DNA of 64,000 nucleotides, taken from contig NC_057370.1 of the NCBI RefSeq assembly GCF_016906535.1, positions 62,001-126,000 of the forward strand, in the 5' to 3' direction. The stretch is from Rhizoctonia solani (Eukaryota > Basidiomycota > Agaricomycetes > Cantharellales > Ceratobasidiaceae). This document shows, in pieces, positions 33,983 through 44,481 of the stretch (position 1 is its first letter; each line of letters begins with the position of its first letter). The translations under genes were made by a program, and so were the position numbers. The notes under the pieces were generated by a model, which saw only the letters and a list, made by a program, of their open reading frames with translations, was not told the origin of the DNA and searched no databases.

Positions 33983-35289
33983 TGTTATGGAATGACTAAT
34001 TTAGACATATGCGCCCCTAATTGCCAATAGTGAATAGTGCAAACTGGAGTAATCATACTTGCTCTATCCAAATATGGGCATGAATATTACTATATTTGGA
34101 AACTGGCAGCGCTACAAGACCTTTTATACTTTATTTCCTCATGGCGCTTGCATATATACACGTCTGATTATGCAAAGTAGTCATACTATTATTTCTATGA
34201 TTTATAGCATATTTTGTATCATACATTTATATGTAGGAACGGTACTTGTAGACCATAGAACAAGTGCAAGTAAGCATGCAAGCGCCGGCGCTTAGTCATT
34301 GCAAATAAGCGCCAAAGGTCGGCGGGGCGCGCCAACGCCGATATCTCGGCGGGAAATAGGCATATTACTATGCGGACAAATACCAATAGGTCGGAGGCTC
34401 CGGCATCTCAGTTCCTAAAAAGAAATCGTCTGATTCTGAGCCAAATTGATGGAGATACTAACCATTTAAGTTTCTAGCTTTTTCTATGAGATCCTACCTT
34501 GCCTCAAGGTTATTTTTAGCATTCACACTAATGTAATTTAGTCATGTATGCTCTAGAACATTCTGTAAATAGCCTTGAGTCTATCCCACTAGGACCTATT
34601 GGGACTAATTGGTCTTTATGTATCAAATAGCTCAGACTGTACCTCTCATGTAACTTCCTCTTTTGTACATCATGTATATAGTTATTTGTTCTCCCTCTGG
34701 GGTATATAAACCCCCTGAGGGAGACCCTTTGAATACAATCTTCTTTTCATCCCATTCTTACCCCTTGTGTGAACTTGAAGATCTATTAGATCTTCTTTAC
34801 TTAGTTTAGAGTGTCTTATTTCGCTTTCTTAGCCTCTTAAGCTCACTGAACTTAACCTGTAAGGTATCTTGGCGCATATAGCCTCTAGCAAGGTCCCAAC
34901 AGATACTGGGTAGCTAGGAAAGGCTCTAGGGCGACCCTGAACCTCTTGAGTAAGTCAGTTGGGAGAGTTTAAGGCCTTGAGAGCAGCATATACACCTTAA
35001 CTGAGTGCGATCTCAGTCAAATAAATTACTAGCAAATCCAGATAAATTGTAGTAGGTAACTAAGACTCAATACTAACTTTCATACTATAGGTATAAGCAT
35101 AACCAACCACCTGTATCTGCAGTAATTGCTTGATTACTTGTTAAGTGTAGGGATCACCCTGATTACTAACCTAATTTACCCTTATATAGCTAGTCTATTG
35201 CCTTTTATATCAATAGATAACTGATCTATTAATCACTTTATTATATTTTGTACTTAATTACATAGTCCCTAAAACCCTACTCTATAACA
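33983..35289 (+). repeat. Family C LTR, plus orientation
   Basis: A 1307-bp LTR, TGTTATGGAATG...CTCTATAACA. TATA box TATATAAA at 34703-34710; inverted pair GGCGCTTA/TAAGCGCC at 34287-34313. Flanks ATTTG and TGGTT do not match, so it is not a simple insertion; a rearrangement or deletion has removed one side. Confidence 0.85.
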
Positions 35290-35424
35290 TGGTTGGTTAT
35301 ATCTAGTACCTTAGACTAATGTTACTTAAGCCTAAGTGACTAAGGGTATGTATACTTAAAGTCTCTGGGATAGTACCTTAAGTAAGAGGGTTACCTGACT
35401 AATGTACAGGATTGATAGGGTTTG

Positions 35425-36004
35425 TGTTGTAGACACACTCAATACCAGGGAATTTATTCCCATTTTCTCAATTTTAAATGAAGACAAACAAACAACATTT
35501 TTGATCACGTGACTTCGGCGCTTATATCACACACTAAGCGCTGAGCCATGTCCCCATCCGCGCTTACCTCAGCATACGTAGCCACCTCCACCTGATGACA
35601 TCACTATGACATGTCAGTGACACGTATGCATGAGTAAGGCCAACTGCAGATTGGGGTTCTTATTTGATACAGTATTGCATAAAGTTGTATTTGTAATTAG
35701 GTAGCTCTGTAATATATAAGGAGGCCAACCAACCATGGTAACACCCAGGTTGATTACCTCTTGTTGCATCTCTAAACCTGTACAAGGCCTTAGGCCAGTA
35801 ATTACTAAGTCTCCACCTGTACCCATTGCCTTAAGCAACTTCCTCATTGTAGATACATAGCTTGCCATTGTCATTAGGACTTTGGTCATTGTACTTAGGT
35901 AGTTAGTTGTTGTAGGTAGCCTCCCCACCGCCTTAAGCGGTCTACTCAGTCCATACGGCCACAAGCGCCCGCTACCTAGACGACCCTTAAGGACGTCTAG
36001 GACA
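35425..36004 (+). repeat. 5' LTR of outer family B element
   Basis: TGTTGTAGACACA...CTAGGACA, 580 bp. It carries the TCACGTGA box, the GGCGCTTA module and a TATATAAGGAGG promoter, followed about 34 nt later by AGGTTGATTACCT. That word pairs with the PBS through two G-U wobbles. Confidence 0.92.
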
Positions 36005-36655
36005 CTAGGTAATTGACCTTACGTCGGTTGCAAACCGTTCTGCACCCCACCCACTCAGATCCAACAAACAAGAGAGCCTCCTGTACTAGTACAAGGGAAA
36101 TCAGGTGATTGGACTTGCCTTTTGCTGTTAATAATCAAACCAGCGTCGGTCCCACCTAGTACCAAATTACTACAAGGCAGACAGGTCTTAATTGTCCGCA
36201 TACCCCCAGTCACTGCACCCTCTACCTGCAACCTTAGACAGTTGATCCACCCGCTTGCAGAAAACCTGCTCCACATCACGCCTGCTCACGGCTGCTGATT
36301 GGTTGAAAGGACTGTCCAACGCTAGGTTGGTTGAGACAAAGGTTTAGCGTTTGAGTAGTAAAGCAACCCATAAGTCCTGATATAGGCACCCCGGCTATCA
36401 GCCCCCATCATCCCCACATTGCCCACCATTACCTCCCGCACCCCCTCTTGCGCTTCCTCCCGCACCCCCTCTTGCGCTTCCTCCCGCACCCCCTCTTGCG
36501 CTTCCTCCCGCACCCCCTCTTGCGCTTCCTCCCGCACCCCCTCTTGCGCTTCCTCCCGCACCCCCTCTTGCGCTTCCTCCCGCACCCCCTCTTGCACTTC
36601 CTCCCGCGCCTCCCAGCACACCGCTTCCCACCAAGGCCGTTCATACCCTCATGAA
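36005..36655 (+). other. PBS and leader of outer family B, with 24-bp repeats
   Basis: Starts with the PBS word AGGTAATTGACCT two bases inside the LTR. 36431-36604 holds seven copies of a 24-bp unit (CGCTTCCTCCCGCACCCCCT plus four bases). The gag frame is open through the repeat, but the first in-frame ATG is 36656. So the repeat is either untranslated leader or needs a non-AUG start. The inner family B element has a single unit here. Confidence 0.7.
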
Positions 36656-37962
36656 ATGGCAACCCGCTCCCAGAGCACCGCTTGTCCCCCGTCCCCTCTC
36701 AATCAAGGAGAGTTGGGACCCGCTATTTTGGCAACCGCCAATGAGCCAACAAGCCTCGAACCCAAGGTCTATGGGGAAATCTCCCTCGGCTGCGCAATCT
36801 CCCTCCTCCTGGGATTGCAAAACCAAGTCCTCCGGCTCAAACGGGAACTTGAGGAACAAAAAGAAGCCACAAAGGAAGCCCAAGACTGGATGGGGGCAGT
36901 TGATCAAGCCCTCACTTGCATCAAGACTAGGGGTGGAGCCCCACACACACCAGAAGACCGGAAACCTCCGGCAATCGAGGCCACGCCCAGGCCCATACCC
37001 AAAACCAACCCTCTTCCAGCGCCTAGTGCGCCCCTCATTGCCTGGGCCAACCCCACAAAAGCTCCCCCCGCCTTTGCACAGCCAACTCCCATCCGGGCTC
37101 CCCCGCAAGTCCATACTCCCCCTACATCTGCGCCTATCAGACTCCAATCCCCCCATGTCCCTCAACCAGTAGCCGCGTACCAACCCCCGGTTAAGGTAGA
37201 CCACCCTGATGCCTACACTGGGAAAATAGGGAATGAAGCCCGCCAATGGTTAACCAGGATGTTGGCATGGGTACACCTCAATCAAAGGATGTTTCCCACG
37301 GATCAGGAGACGTTGTCATTCCTCCTGATGAACATGAAGGACGTGGCAGGAGCATGGGCGCACCCCCATCTTGATCAACTTGGGTCCCACAGGGCCTCAA
37401 TCCAAACAGTTGACAATTTCAGGATGGAGTTCTTGACTGCGTTTGGTAACCCAGATGCTACACAAGCCGCCAAGCGGCAAATCACAAACCTTACTCAGAC
37501 AGGCACCTGTGCTGAGTACATCACAAGGTTCAGGACCATTGCTATGGACCTGGACTGGAACAACGCCGCCCTCCGTGGGCAATTTGCACGTGGCCTCCAC
37601 TGGGAGGTCAGCCATCTTATTGCCACCCGCAAACAGCGCCCAACCACCCTCCTTGAGCTGCAGAATGCGGCTCTGGTCATCGATGGCGCCCTCCGTGAGG
37701 AACGTGCCAGCCACCCGCCTAAGGGTAGTAAGTCTGGAACCTCTTCTTCCACCCCCAATAGGGGGGCAAGTACCAGCCAACAGGCCACAAGACCAGGGCG
37801 CCTCTCTAACAACCCCAACTTTGTCTCCAAGGAGGAGCAAAACCGCCGCCGTGCTGAAGGCTTATGCATCAAGTGCAGCAAATTGGGCCACAAGTTTGCA
37901 GAATGCCGCACCGGCTGGAAAGCCACGCCTAAAGAGGAAGGCGTCAAAAAGGAATCCGCCAA

Positions 37963-38557
37963 TGTTGTAGACACAATTGATACCAGGGAATTTATTCCCA
38001 TTTTCTCGAATTTAAACAAAGACAAACGGACAACCTTTTCAATCACGTGACTTTGGCGCTTATATATCATACGCTAAGCGCCAAGCCACGTCCCCTTCCA
38101 CACTTACTTCAGCACACGTAGCCACCTCCACCTGATGACATCACCATGACACGTCAGTGACACGTATGCATGAGTAAGGCCAACTGCGGAGCGGGGTTCT
38201 TATTTGATACAGTATTTGATATGGTACATTTGTAATTAGCTAGCTTGTAGAATATATAAGGAGGCCAACCAACCATGGTAACACCCAGGTCGATTACCTC
38301 TTGTTGCATCCACTCAGTGTACGAGGGCCCTACAGCCCGGTAAATTACTTAGTTTAACCACTTAGGTAGTCTACACCGCCTTAAGCGGCTTTGTTGTTAC
38401 ACTTAGATAGCTTGTCACTGCCTTTAGCGGTCTTGTTGTCGTAGGTTAGCTGCTTGTTGCCGTAGATAGGTTCATTGTTGCCTTACAGCGACTCTCTCAT
38501 TGTACTCCGCGGCCACAAGCGCCATCCCCCTTGACACCCTAACGGACGTCTAGGACA
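37963..38557 (+). repeat. 5' LTR of inner family B element
   Basis: 595 bp, TGTTGTAGACACA...CTAGGACA. Contains TCACGTGA (38043-38050), GGCGCTTA/TAAGCGCC (38055-38082), TATA box TATATAAG (38253-38260) and AGGTCGATTACCT (38287-38299) at the expected transcription start distance. Confidence 0.92.
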
Positions 38558-38572
38558 CTAGGTAATTGACCT
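38287..38572 (+). promoter_or_regulatory. Self-priming pair: transcript 5' end and PBS
   Basis: AGGTCGATTACCT at 38287-38299, 34 nt after the TATA box, can pair with AGGTAATTGACCT at 38560-38572, two bases inside the LTR end, over 13 positions with one G-U wobble. In Tf1/sushi chromoviruses the mRNA 5' end folds back on the PBS and primes reverse transcription. No TGG tRNA-type PBS is present at the LTR edge. Confidence 0.65.
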
Positions 38573-39071
38573 TAAGTCGGTTGCAAACCGTGCCCACCAA
38601 GCACACCCAACTCAGCCTCGACAAACAAGAAGGTCCCCTGTACTAGCACGAGGGAAATCACCTGATTGGGCTTGCCTTTCGCTATCAATAATCAAACTAG
38701 CGTCGGCCCCAGGTAGTACCAAATTGCTATAAGGCAGACGGATCCTGATTGTCCGCATACCACCGGTCACCGCACCCTTTGTCAGCGGAGCTAGCCAGCA
38801 GATCCACCCGCTTGCAGAAAACCCGTTCCACATCACGCCCGTACACGGCAGTTGATTGGTCAATAGGGACTGTCCAACGCTAGGCGGTTGACGCAAGCTC
38901 TTAGCGCCAGTACAATAAAGCGCCCTATAAGTCCTGATATAGGCACCCTTGGCTACACAGCCCCCATTTTCCCCCATCTTGCCCACCATTACCTCCTGTA
39001 CCCCCTCCCGCGCTTCCTCCTGCGCCTCCCAGCGCACCGCTTCTCACCAAGGCCGCTCATATCCCCATGAG
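38573..39071 (+). other. Leader of inner family B element
   Basis: Untranslated leader between the PBS and the gag ATG. It resembles the outer element leader (GTCCAACGCTAGG near 38873) but has one C-rich unit where the outer copy has seven. Confidence 0.6.
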
Positions 39072-40423
39072 ATGGCAACCCGTTCCCGGAGCTCCGCTCA
39101 CCCCCAATCCCCTCTTGATCAAGGAGAGCTGGGACCCACTCTTCCGGCAACCACCGATGAGCCAACAAGCCTCAAACCAGAGGTATACAGGGAAATCTCC
39201 CTTGGCCAAGCAATCTCCCTTATCCTGGGATTGCAAAACCAAGTCCTCCGGCTCGAGCGGGAACTCAAAGAAACCAAGGAAGCAACCAAGGAAGCCCAAG
39301 ACTGGATGGGAGCAGTCAACCAAGCCCTCACTTGCATTGAGGCTAGGGGTGGAGCCCCACACACACCAGAAGACTGGAAACCACTGGCAGTCAAGGCCAC
39401 GCCCAGGCCCTTATCAAAAACCGACACTTTTCCAGCGCCTAGTGCGCCCCTCATCTCCTGGGCCAACCCCAGTAAAGCTCCCCCTACCTTTGCTCAGCCA
39501 ACCCCAGTCCAGGCCCCCCCAAGAAGCTATACTCCCCCTCCACCTTTGCCTATCCGACTCCGCTCCCCCCAAGTCCCACAGCCAGCGGCCCCTGTAGCCA
39601 CTTACCAAGCTCCGGTCAAAGTGGACCACCCTGACGCCTATACAGGGAAGATAGGGAACAAAGCCCGCCAATGGCTCACACGGATGTTGGCATGGGTACG
39701 TCTAAATCAACGGATGTTCCCCACGGATCAGGAGGTCCTGTTGTTCCTCCTGATGAACATGAAGGACGTAGCAGGAGCCTGGGCTCACCCCCACCTTGAT
39801 CAACTTGGGTCCCACAGGGCCCTTATCCAAACAGTTGATGAGTTCAAAACGGAGTTTTTGGCTGCATTTGGGAACCCGGATGCCACACGAGCCGCCAAGC
39901 GGCAAATCACACAACTCACTCAGACAGGAACCTGTGCTGAGTATATCACAAAGTTTAGGACCATTGCCATGGACCTAGACTGGAACGACGCCGCCCTTCG
40001 TGGGCAATTCGCACGTGGCCTCCACTGGGAGGTCAGCCGCCTCATCGCCACTCAAGAGCGGCGCCCAACCACCCTCCTGGAGCTGCAGAACGCGGCCCTG
40101 GTCATTGATAACGCCCTCTGCGAGGAGCGTACCAGCCACCCGCCTAAGGGTAGTAAGTCTGGAACTTCCTCCACCCCCAATAGGGGGCAAGTACCAGCCA
40201 ACAGGCCACAAGACCAGGACGCCTCTCTAGCAATCCCAATTTTGTCTCTGAGGAGGAGCGAAACCGCCGCCGGGCCAAAGGCCTATGCATCAAGTGTGGC
40301 AAGCCAGGCCACAAGTTTGCGGAATGCCGCACTGGCTGGAAAGCCACGCCTAAGGAGGAAGGCGTCAAGAAAGAAGCCGCCAAGGTTGGCAAAGAGTCTG
40401 GACCCAAATTGGGAAAAGACTAA
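39072..40423 (+). pseudogene. gag: Inner family B gag with one-base frameshift
   Basis: Starts MATRSRSSAHPQ at 39072. A coiled-coil-prone segment (LQNQVLRLERELKETKEATK) is followed by a proline-rich linker, then the capsid core (KVDHPDAYTGKIG; DLDWNDAALRGQFARGLHW). A CCHC knuckle, CIKCGKPGHKFAEC, is near 40288-40329. The G run at 40183-40187 has five G where the outer copy has six, so the frame shifts just before the knuckle. The knuckle and the LGKD-TAA end (40421-40423) are intact in the restored frame. Sequencing error and true decay are both possible. Confidence 0.85.
40411..40423 (+). promoter_or_regulatory. Predicted -1 ribosomal frameshift site
   Basis: Heptamer G GGA AAA (40411-40417) lies in the gag frame, followed by GAC and the TAA stop. 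Slipping back one base enters the pol frame, which is open across this point. The same heptamer and spacing occur in the outer copy (stop at 44483) and in the family D element at 63360-63366. Confidence 0.7.
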
Positions 40424-43400
40424 GGGTACCTGCTGCCGCGCGCAAGGACCCCAAGGACTCTGGTTGTATAGAAATATGTAATATATCAAGTAGCTCAAAT
40501 AGAATCTCCCCCCTCTTCACCATTTCTATTACACCAGAGAAACAAGCGGAAAACCTAGAAGTCCTGATAGATTCAGGCGCCACCTCCTCATTTTTACACC
40601 CCCGTACAGCGGAACTACTCCGCCTCCCTCTAATAGACCTCCTGCACCCCTGTACTGTTACCATGCTTGATGGGTCAAGCCCCCAGGCTGGCAAGATCTG
40701 GAAGAAGGCACTCCTGACCTTCTCCCTTGATGGCAAGAAAATGACCAAAACTTTCCTTATATGTAACACAGGGTCTCACGCCGCCATCCTGGGATTGAAG
40801 TGGTTGGACGCCCACAACCCGGAAATTGACTGGAATATGCGCACTCTCACCTTCCCCCACGCACCACCTGAGCATGTGGCCATCGCCAAGGAAGAGGAAG
40901 CCAACCAAGAACCCCTTGAAGGAGTGCCCTCCAAATACCACCAATATGCAAAAGTATTTGGAGAGGAAGAATTCAACAAGCTCCCTCCTCACCAGCACTA
41001 CAATATTGGCATTGAACTTACGGAAGAAGGCCCCTTGAACTCACCCTTATACAGTATGACCAATGCCGAGTCTGCCACACTCAAAGACTGGCTCAGGGAC
41101 AAGCTCAAGGCTGGGAAGATCCAACCCAGCAAATTGTCAATTAGCTCTCCCGTAATGTTTGTTCCCAAAAAGGATGGCTCCCGCCGTTTGGTCGTTGACT
41201 ACTGTTGTTTGAATAACCAGACCAAGAAAAACGTCTACCCATTACCCCGTCCAGATGACCTCATGGCCCAGCTCCGTGGTGCCAAGGTGTTCACTAAGCT
41301 AGACCTAAGGTGGGGTGACAACAATGTCCGTGTTAAGGAAGGGGACAAATGGAAAACTGCCTTCCGCACCAAGTACGGCCTATACGAGTCCCTGGTCATG
41401 ACATTTGGCCTGACAAACGCCCCTGCCGCCTTTCAGCACTTCATGAACAAACTGTTCAAGGACTTACTGGATGTATGTGTCATCATCTACCTTGATGATA
41501 TCCTAATCTACTCTAAGGATGACGCAACTCACACAAAACATGTCCATGAGGTTCTGAGACGGCTAATGGAGAACCAACTTTTTTGCAAGGCGTCCAAATG
41601 TACATTCCACGTCACCTCTGTGGAATACCTGGGAATCATTGTTTTGGACAAGGGATTTAGCCTGGATAAGCTCAAGATCCAGGCCGTGCAAGAATGGCCA
41701 ACCCCAACCAAAGTCAAGGAGGCCCAGTCCTTCCTGGGATTTGCCAATTTCCTACAACAGTTTGTGGCCAATTTTAGTCACATGGCGCAACCCCTACACA
41801 ACCTAGTCAAAAAGGACATGCCCTGGAAATGGGACGCAAGGGAGCAGGAAGCATTCCAAGGACTAAAAGATGCCATCACAAACGCCCCTGTACTACGCCA
41901 TGCCGACCCCACAAAGCCTTACTTCCTTGAAACAGACACATCCGGCGCGGCCCTGGGGTCCATACTCAGTCAACGGCAAGAAGACAGACGCCTACACCCA
42001 CTAGGATTTCTGTCAGAATCATTTAAAGGTGCCAAACAGAACTACAACACCCACGATAAGGAACTCCTAGCCATCATCCAATCTTTTGAGTACTGGCGCA
42101 TCTTCTTAGAAGGAACCTTACACCCTATTACTGTGTTTACGGACCACCGCAACCTGGAATATTGGAAGGAGTCCCGCACCTTCAACCAACGCCATGCACA
42201 ATGGCATCTACTCCTTGCCGGTTATAATTTCCAGATAGTCTACCGCCCAGGGAAACAGTTGGGAAAACCGGATGCCCTCTCACGCCGCTTGGATCATGCC
42301 AATGTCCCTCCCGCCAATCAAACAATGCTCCCAGATCCCGTATTTGCTAACATAGCCCAAGTGACCCCTGAAAAGGAGCTTCAGCAACAGATCAAGGCTG
42401 CCCTGGATCAAGACAAGTCTCTGGAGGAGATATTACAGTTCCTCCAGAACAAATCCAAGGCACCACCCTCAATCAAACAAGCCTTTAAGGACTATGAGAT
42501 GGAGGCCAGATTACTGTTCTACCAAGGACAAATTGTAGTACCTGACGTAGGCACCCTGAGGACAGATTTGCTTTGCATTTTCCACGACAGTCCATTGGCT
42601 GGTCACCCAGGCAGGCAACAAACTCTGGAATTTGTATCACGTAACTACTACTGGCCGGGCATCCGCGCAGATACATATTGGCACGTAGACTCCTGTGAAA
42701 CCTGCCAAAGGATCAGAAAGCCCAAGTATGCCTCCATTCCCCCCAACCGCTTGAGTTACCAACCAGACCCTGGCAACACGTCTCCTATGACATGATTGTA
42801 GACCTGCCAAGGGACGGAAGTAACAACTCCATACTGGTCATAATAGACAGTTTCACAAAATACGGAATCTTTGTCAAATGTTCCAAGAAGCTCAAAGCAC
42901 CCGAGCTAGCGGAACTGTTCCTGGAACATGTGTGGAAACGTCATGGAATGCCGGAAAAGACAATATTGGACAGGGGCAGAGTCTTCAACAACAAGTTCCT
43001 ACAAGCACTGTACAAACGATTAGGCATTGACCCACACTTCTCCTCAGCGTACCACCCGCAAAGCAACGGACAAACGGAACAAGTGAACCCCTCTATTGAA
43101 CACTTCCTAAGGGCTTACTCCGGTATCAATCAACGGGACTGGACAAGGTGGCTCCCAATGGCGGAATTTGCATACAACAACGCCGTACATAGCAGTACTG
43201 GGAAAACCCCGTTCAAGGCCTTATACGGATGGGAACCTTCCCTGACCCCGTCCAACGTACCAACAGATGTCCTGGAAGCCAATGATCTAGCTCAGACGAT
43301 GGAAGCCCAGTGGAGAGAAGTAGAAGCTGCACTCTGGCAATCCAAGACAAGAATGACCGCTGGAGAGGAAGGAAGCCCAACCGTGTTTGAAGTAGGGGAA

Positions 43401-43853
43401 GAAGTATGGCTTGACGCCAAAAACGTTAACCTAAAAACCTTGAGTCCCAAACTGACAGAACAACGCTTGGGACCATTCAAAGTCTCCAAGAAAATCTCCG
43501 ACCGTGCTTACCGACTCAAACTCCCTTCAACTATGCGCATCCACAATGTCTTCTACATGGGACTATTGTCAAAAGTCAAAAGAGATGACAAGCGCGCCTT
43601 TGAAAATTGTCCCCCTCCAGTCACCGTGGATGGGGAAGAAGAGTACAAGGTTGAAGGGATCACGGACATGGAAGAAAGGAACGGAAAATGGTTCTTTAGG
43701 GTAAAATGGAAGGGCTATGGATCAGAGGAGAACACCTGGGAACCAAGGGAAAACTTCAAAAACGCCGAAAAAATCCTAAAAAATTTTGAGAAAAAGATGA
43801 GAGAGAAGGCCCTTGGCGCTGCCAAGGCCCTTAGAGGGGGGGCAGTGTTGTAG
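40420..43853 (+). pseudogene. pol: Inner family B pol with one-base frameshift
   Basis: Protease-RT-RNase H-integrase-chromodomain polyprotein in the -1 frame relative to gag. Protease motif DSGATSSFLHP at 40570; RT YLDD at 41488-41499; RNase H DTSGAALGSIL then FTDHRNLEYW. The integrase has a zinc finger (HPGRQQTLEF ... CETCQ), Asp in YDMIVDLP, Asp in ILDRGRVF and Glu in GQTEQVNP. The chromodomain is VEGITDMEERNGKWFFRVKW. A C-run near 42739-42744 is one base shorter than in the outer copy, shifting frame at the start of the integrase core, so two ORFs (to 42795 and from 42792) result. The stop TAG (43851-43853) lies inside the 3' LTR, and the polypurine tract AGAGGGGGGGCAG (43833-43845) overlaps the end of the ORF. 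Confidence 0.9.
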
Positions 43854-44440
43854 ATACAATCAATACCAGGGAATTTATTCCCATTTTCTCGAATTTAAAC
43901 AAAGACAAACGGACAACCTTTTCAATCACGTGACTTTGGCGCTTATATATCATACGCTAAGCGCCAAGCCACGTCCCCTTCCACACTTACTTCAGCACAC
44001 GTAGCCACCTCCACCTGATGACATCACCATGACACGTCAGTGACACGTATGCATGAGTAAGGCCAACTGCGGAGCGGGGTTCTTATTTGATACAGTATTT
44101 GATATGGTACATTTGTAATTAGCTAGCTTGTAGAATATATAAGGAGGCCAACCAACCATGGTAACACCCAGGTCGATTACCTCTTGTCGCATCCACTCAG
44201 TGTACGAGGGCCCTACAGCCTGGTAAATTACTTAGTTTAACCACTTAGATAGTCTACACCGCCTTAAGCGGCTTTGTTGTTACACTTAGATAGCTTGTCA
44301 CTGCCTTTAGCGGTCTTGTTGTCGTAGGTTAGCTGCTTGTTGCCGTAGATAGGTTCATTGTTGCCTTACAGCAACTCTTTCATTGTACTCTGCGGCCACA
44401 AGCGCCATCCCCCTTGACGCCCTAATGGACGTCTAGGACA
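43846..44440 (+). repeat. 3' LTR of inner family B element
   Basis: 595 bp, TGTTGTAGATACA...CTAGGACA, followed by the GCCAA duplication. Its first codons end the pol frame. Confidence 0.92.
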
Positions 44441-44481
44441 GCCAAGATCGGCAAAGAGTCTGGACCCAAATTGGGAAAAGA

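Larger units (their letters stand above)
37963..44440 (+). mobile_element. Inner full-length family B chromovirus
   Basis: LTRs 37963-38557 and 43846-44440 (595 bp each) with perfect TSD GCCAA (37958-37962 and 44441-44445), inserted in the gag of the outer family B element. About a dozen differences between its LTRs, mostly C/T or G/A, suggest a modest age. It has gag, a -1 frameshift site and pol with protease, RT, RNase H, integrase and chromodomain. Two single-base deletions break gag and pol. Confidence 0.93.

Noticed and set aside
36398..36662. Gly/Arg-rich repeat proteins on the minus strand
   Set aside because: These are by-products of the 24-bp leader repeat, antisense to the element.
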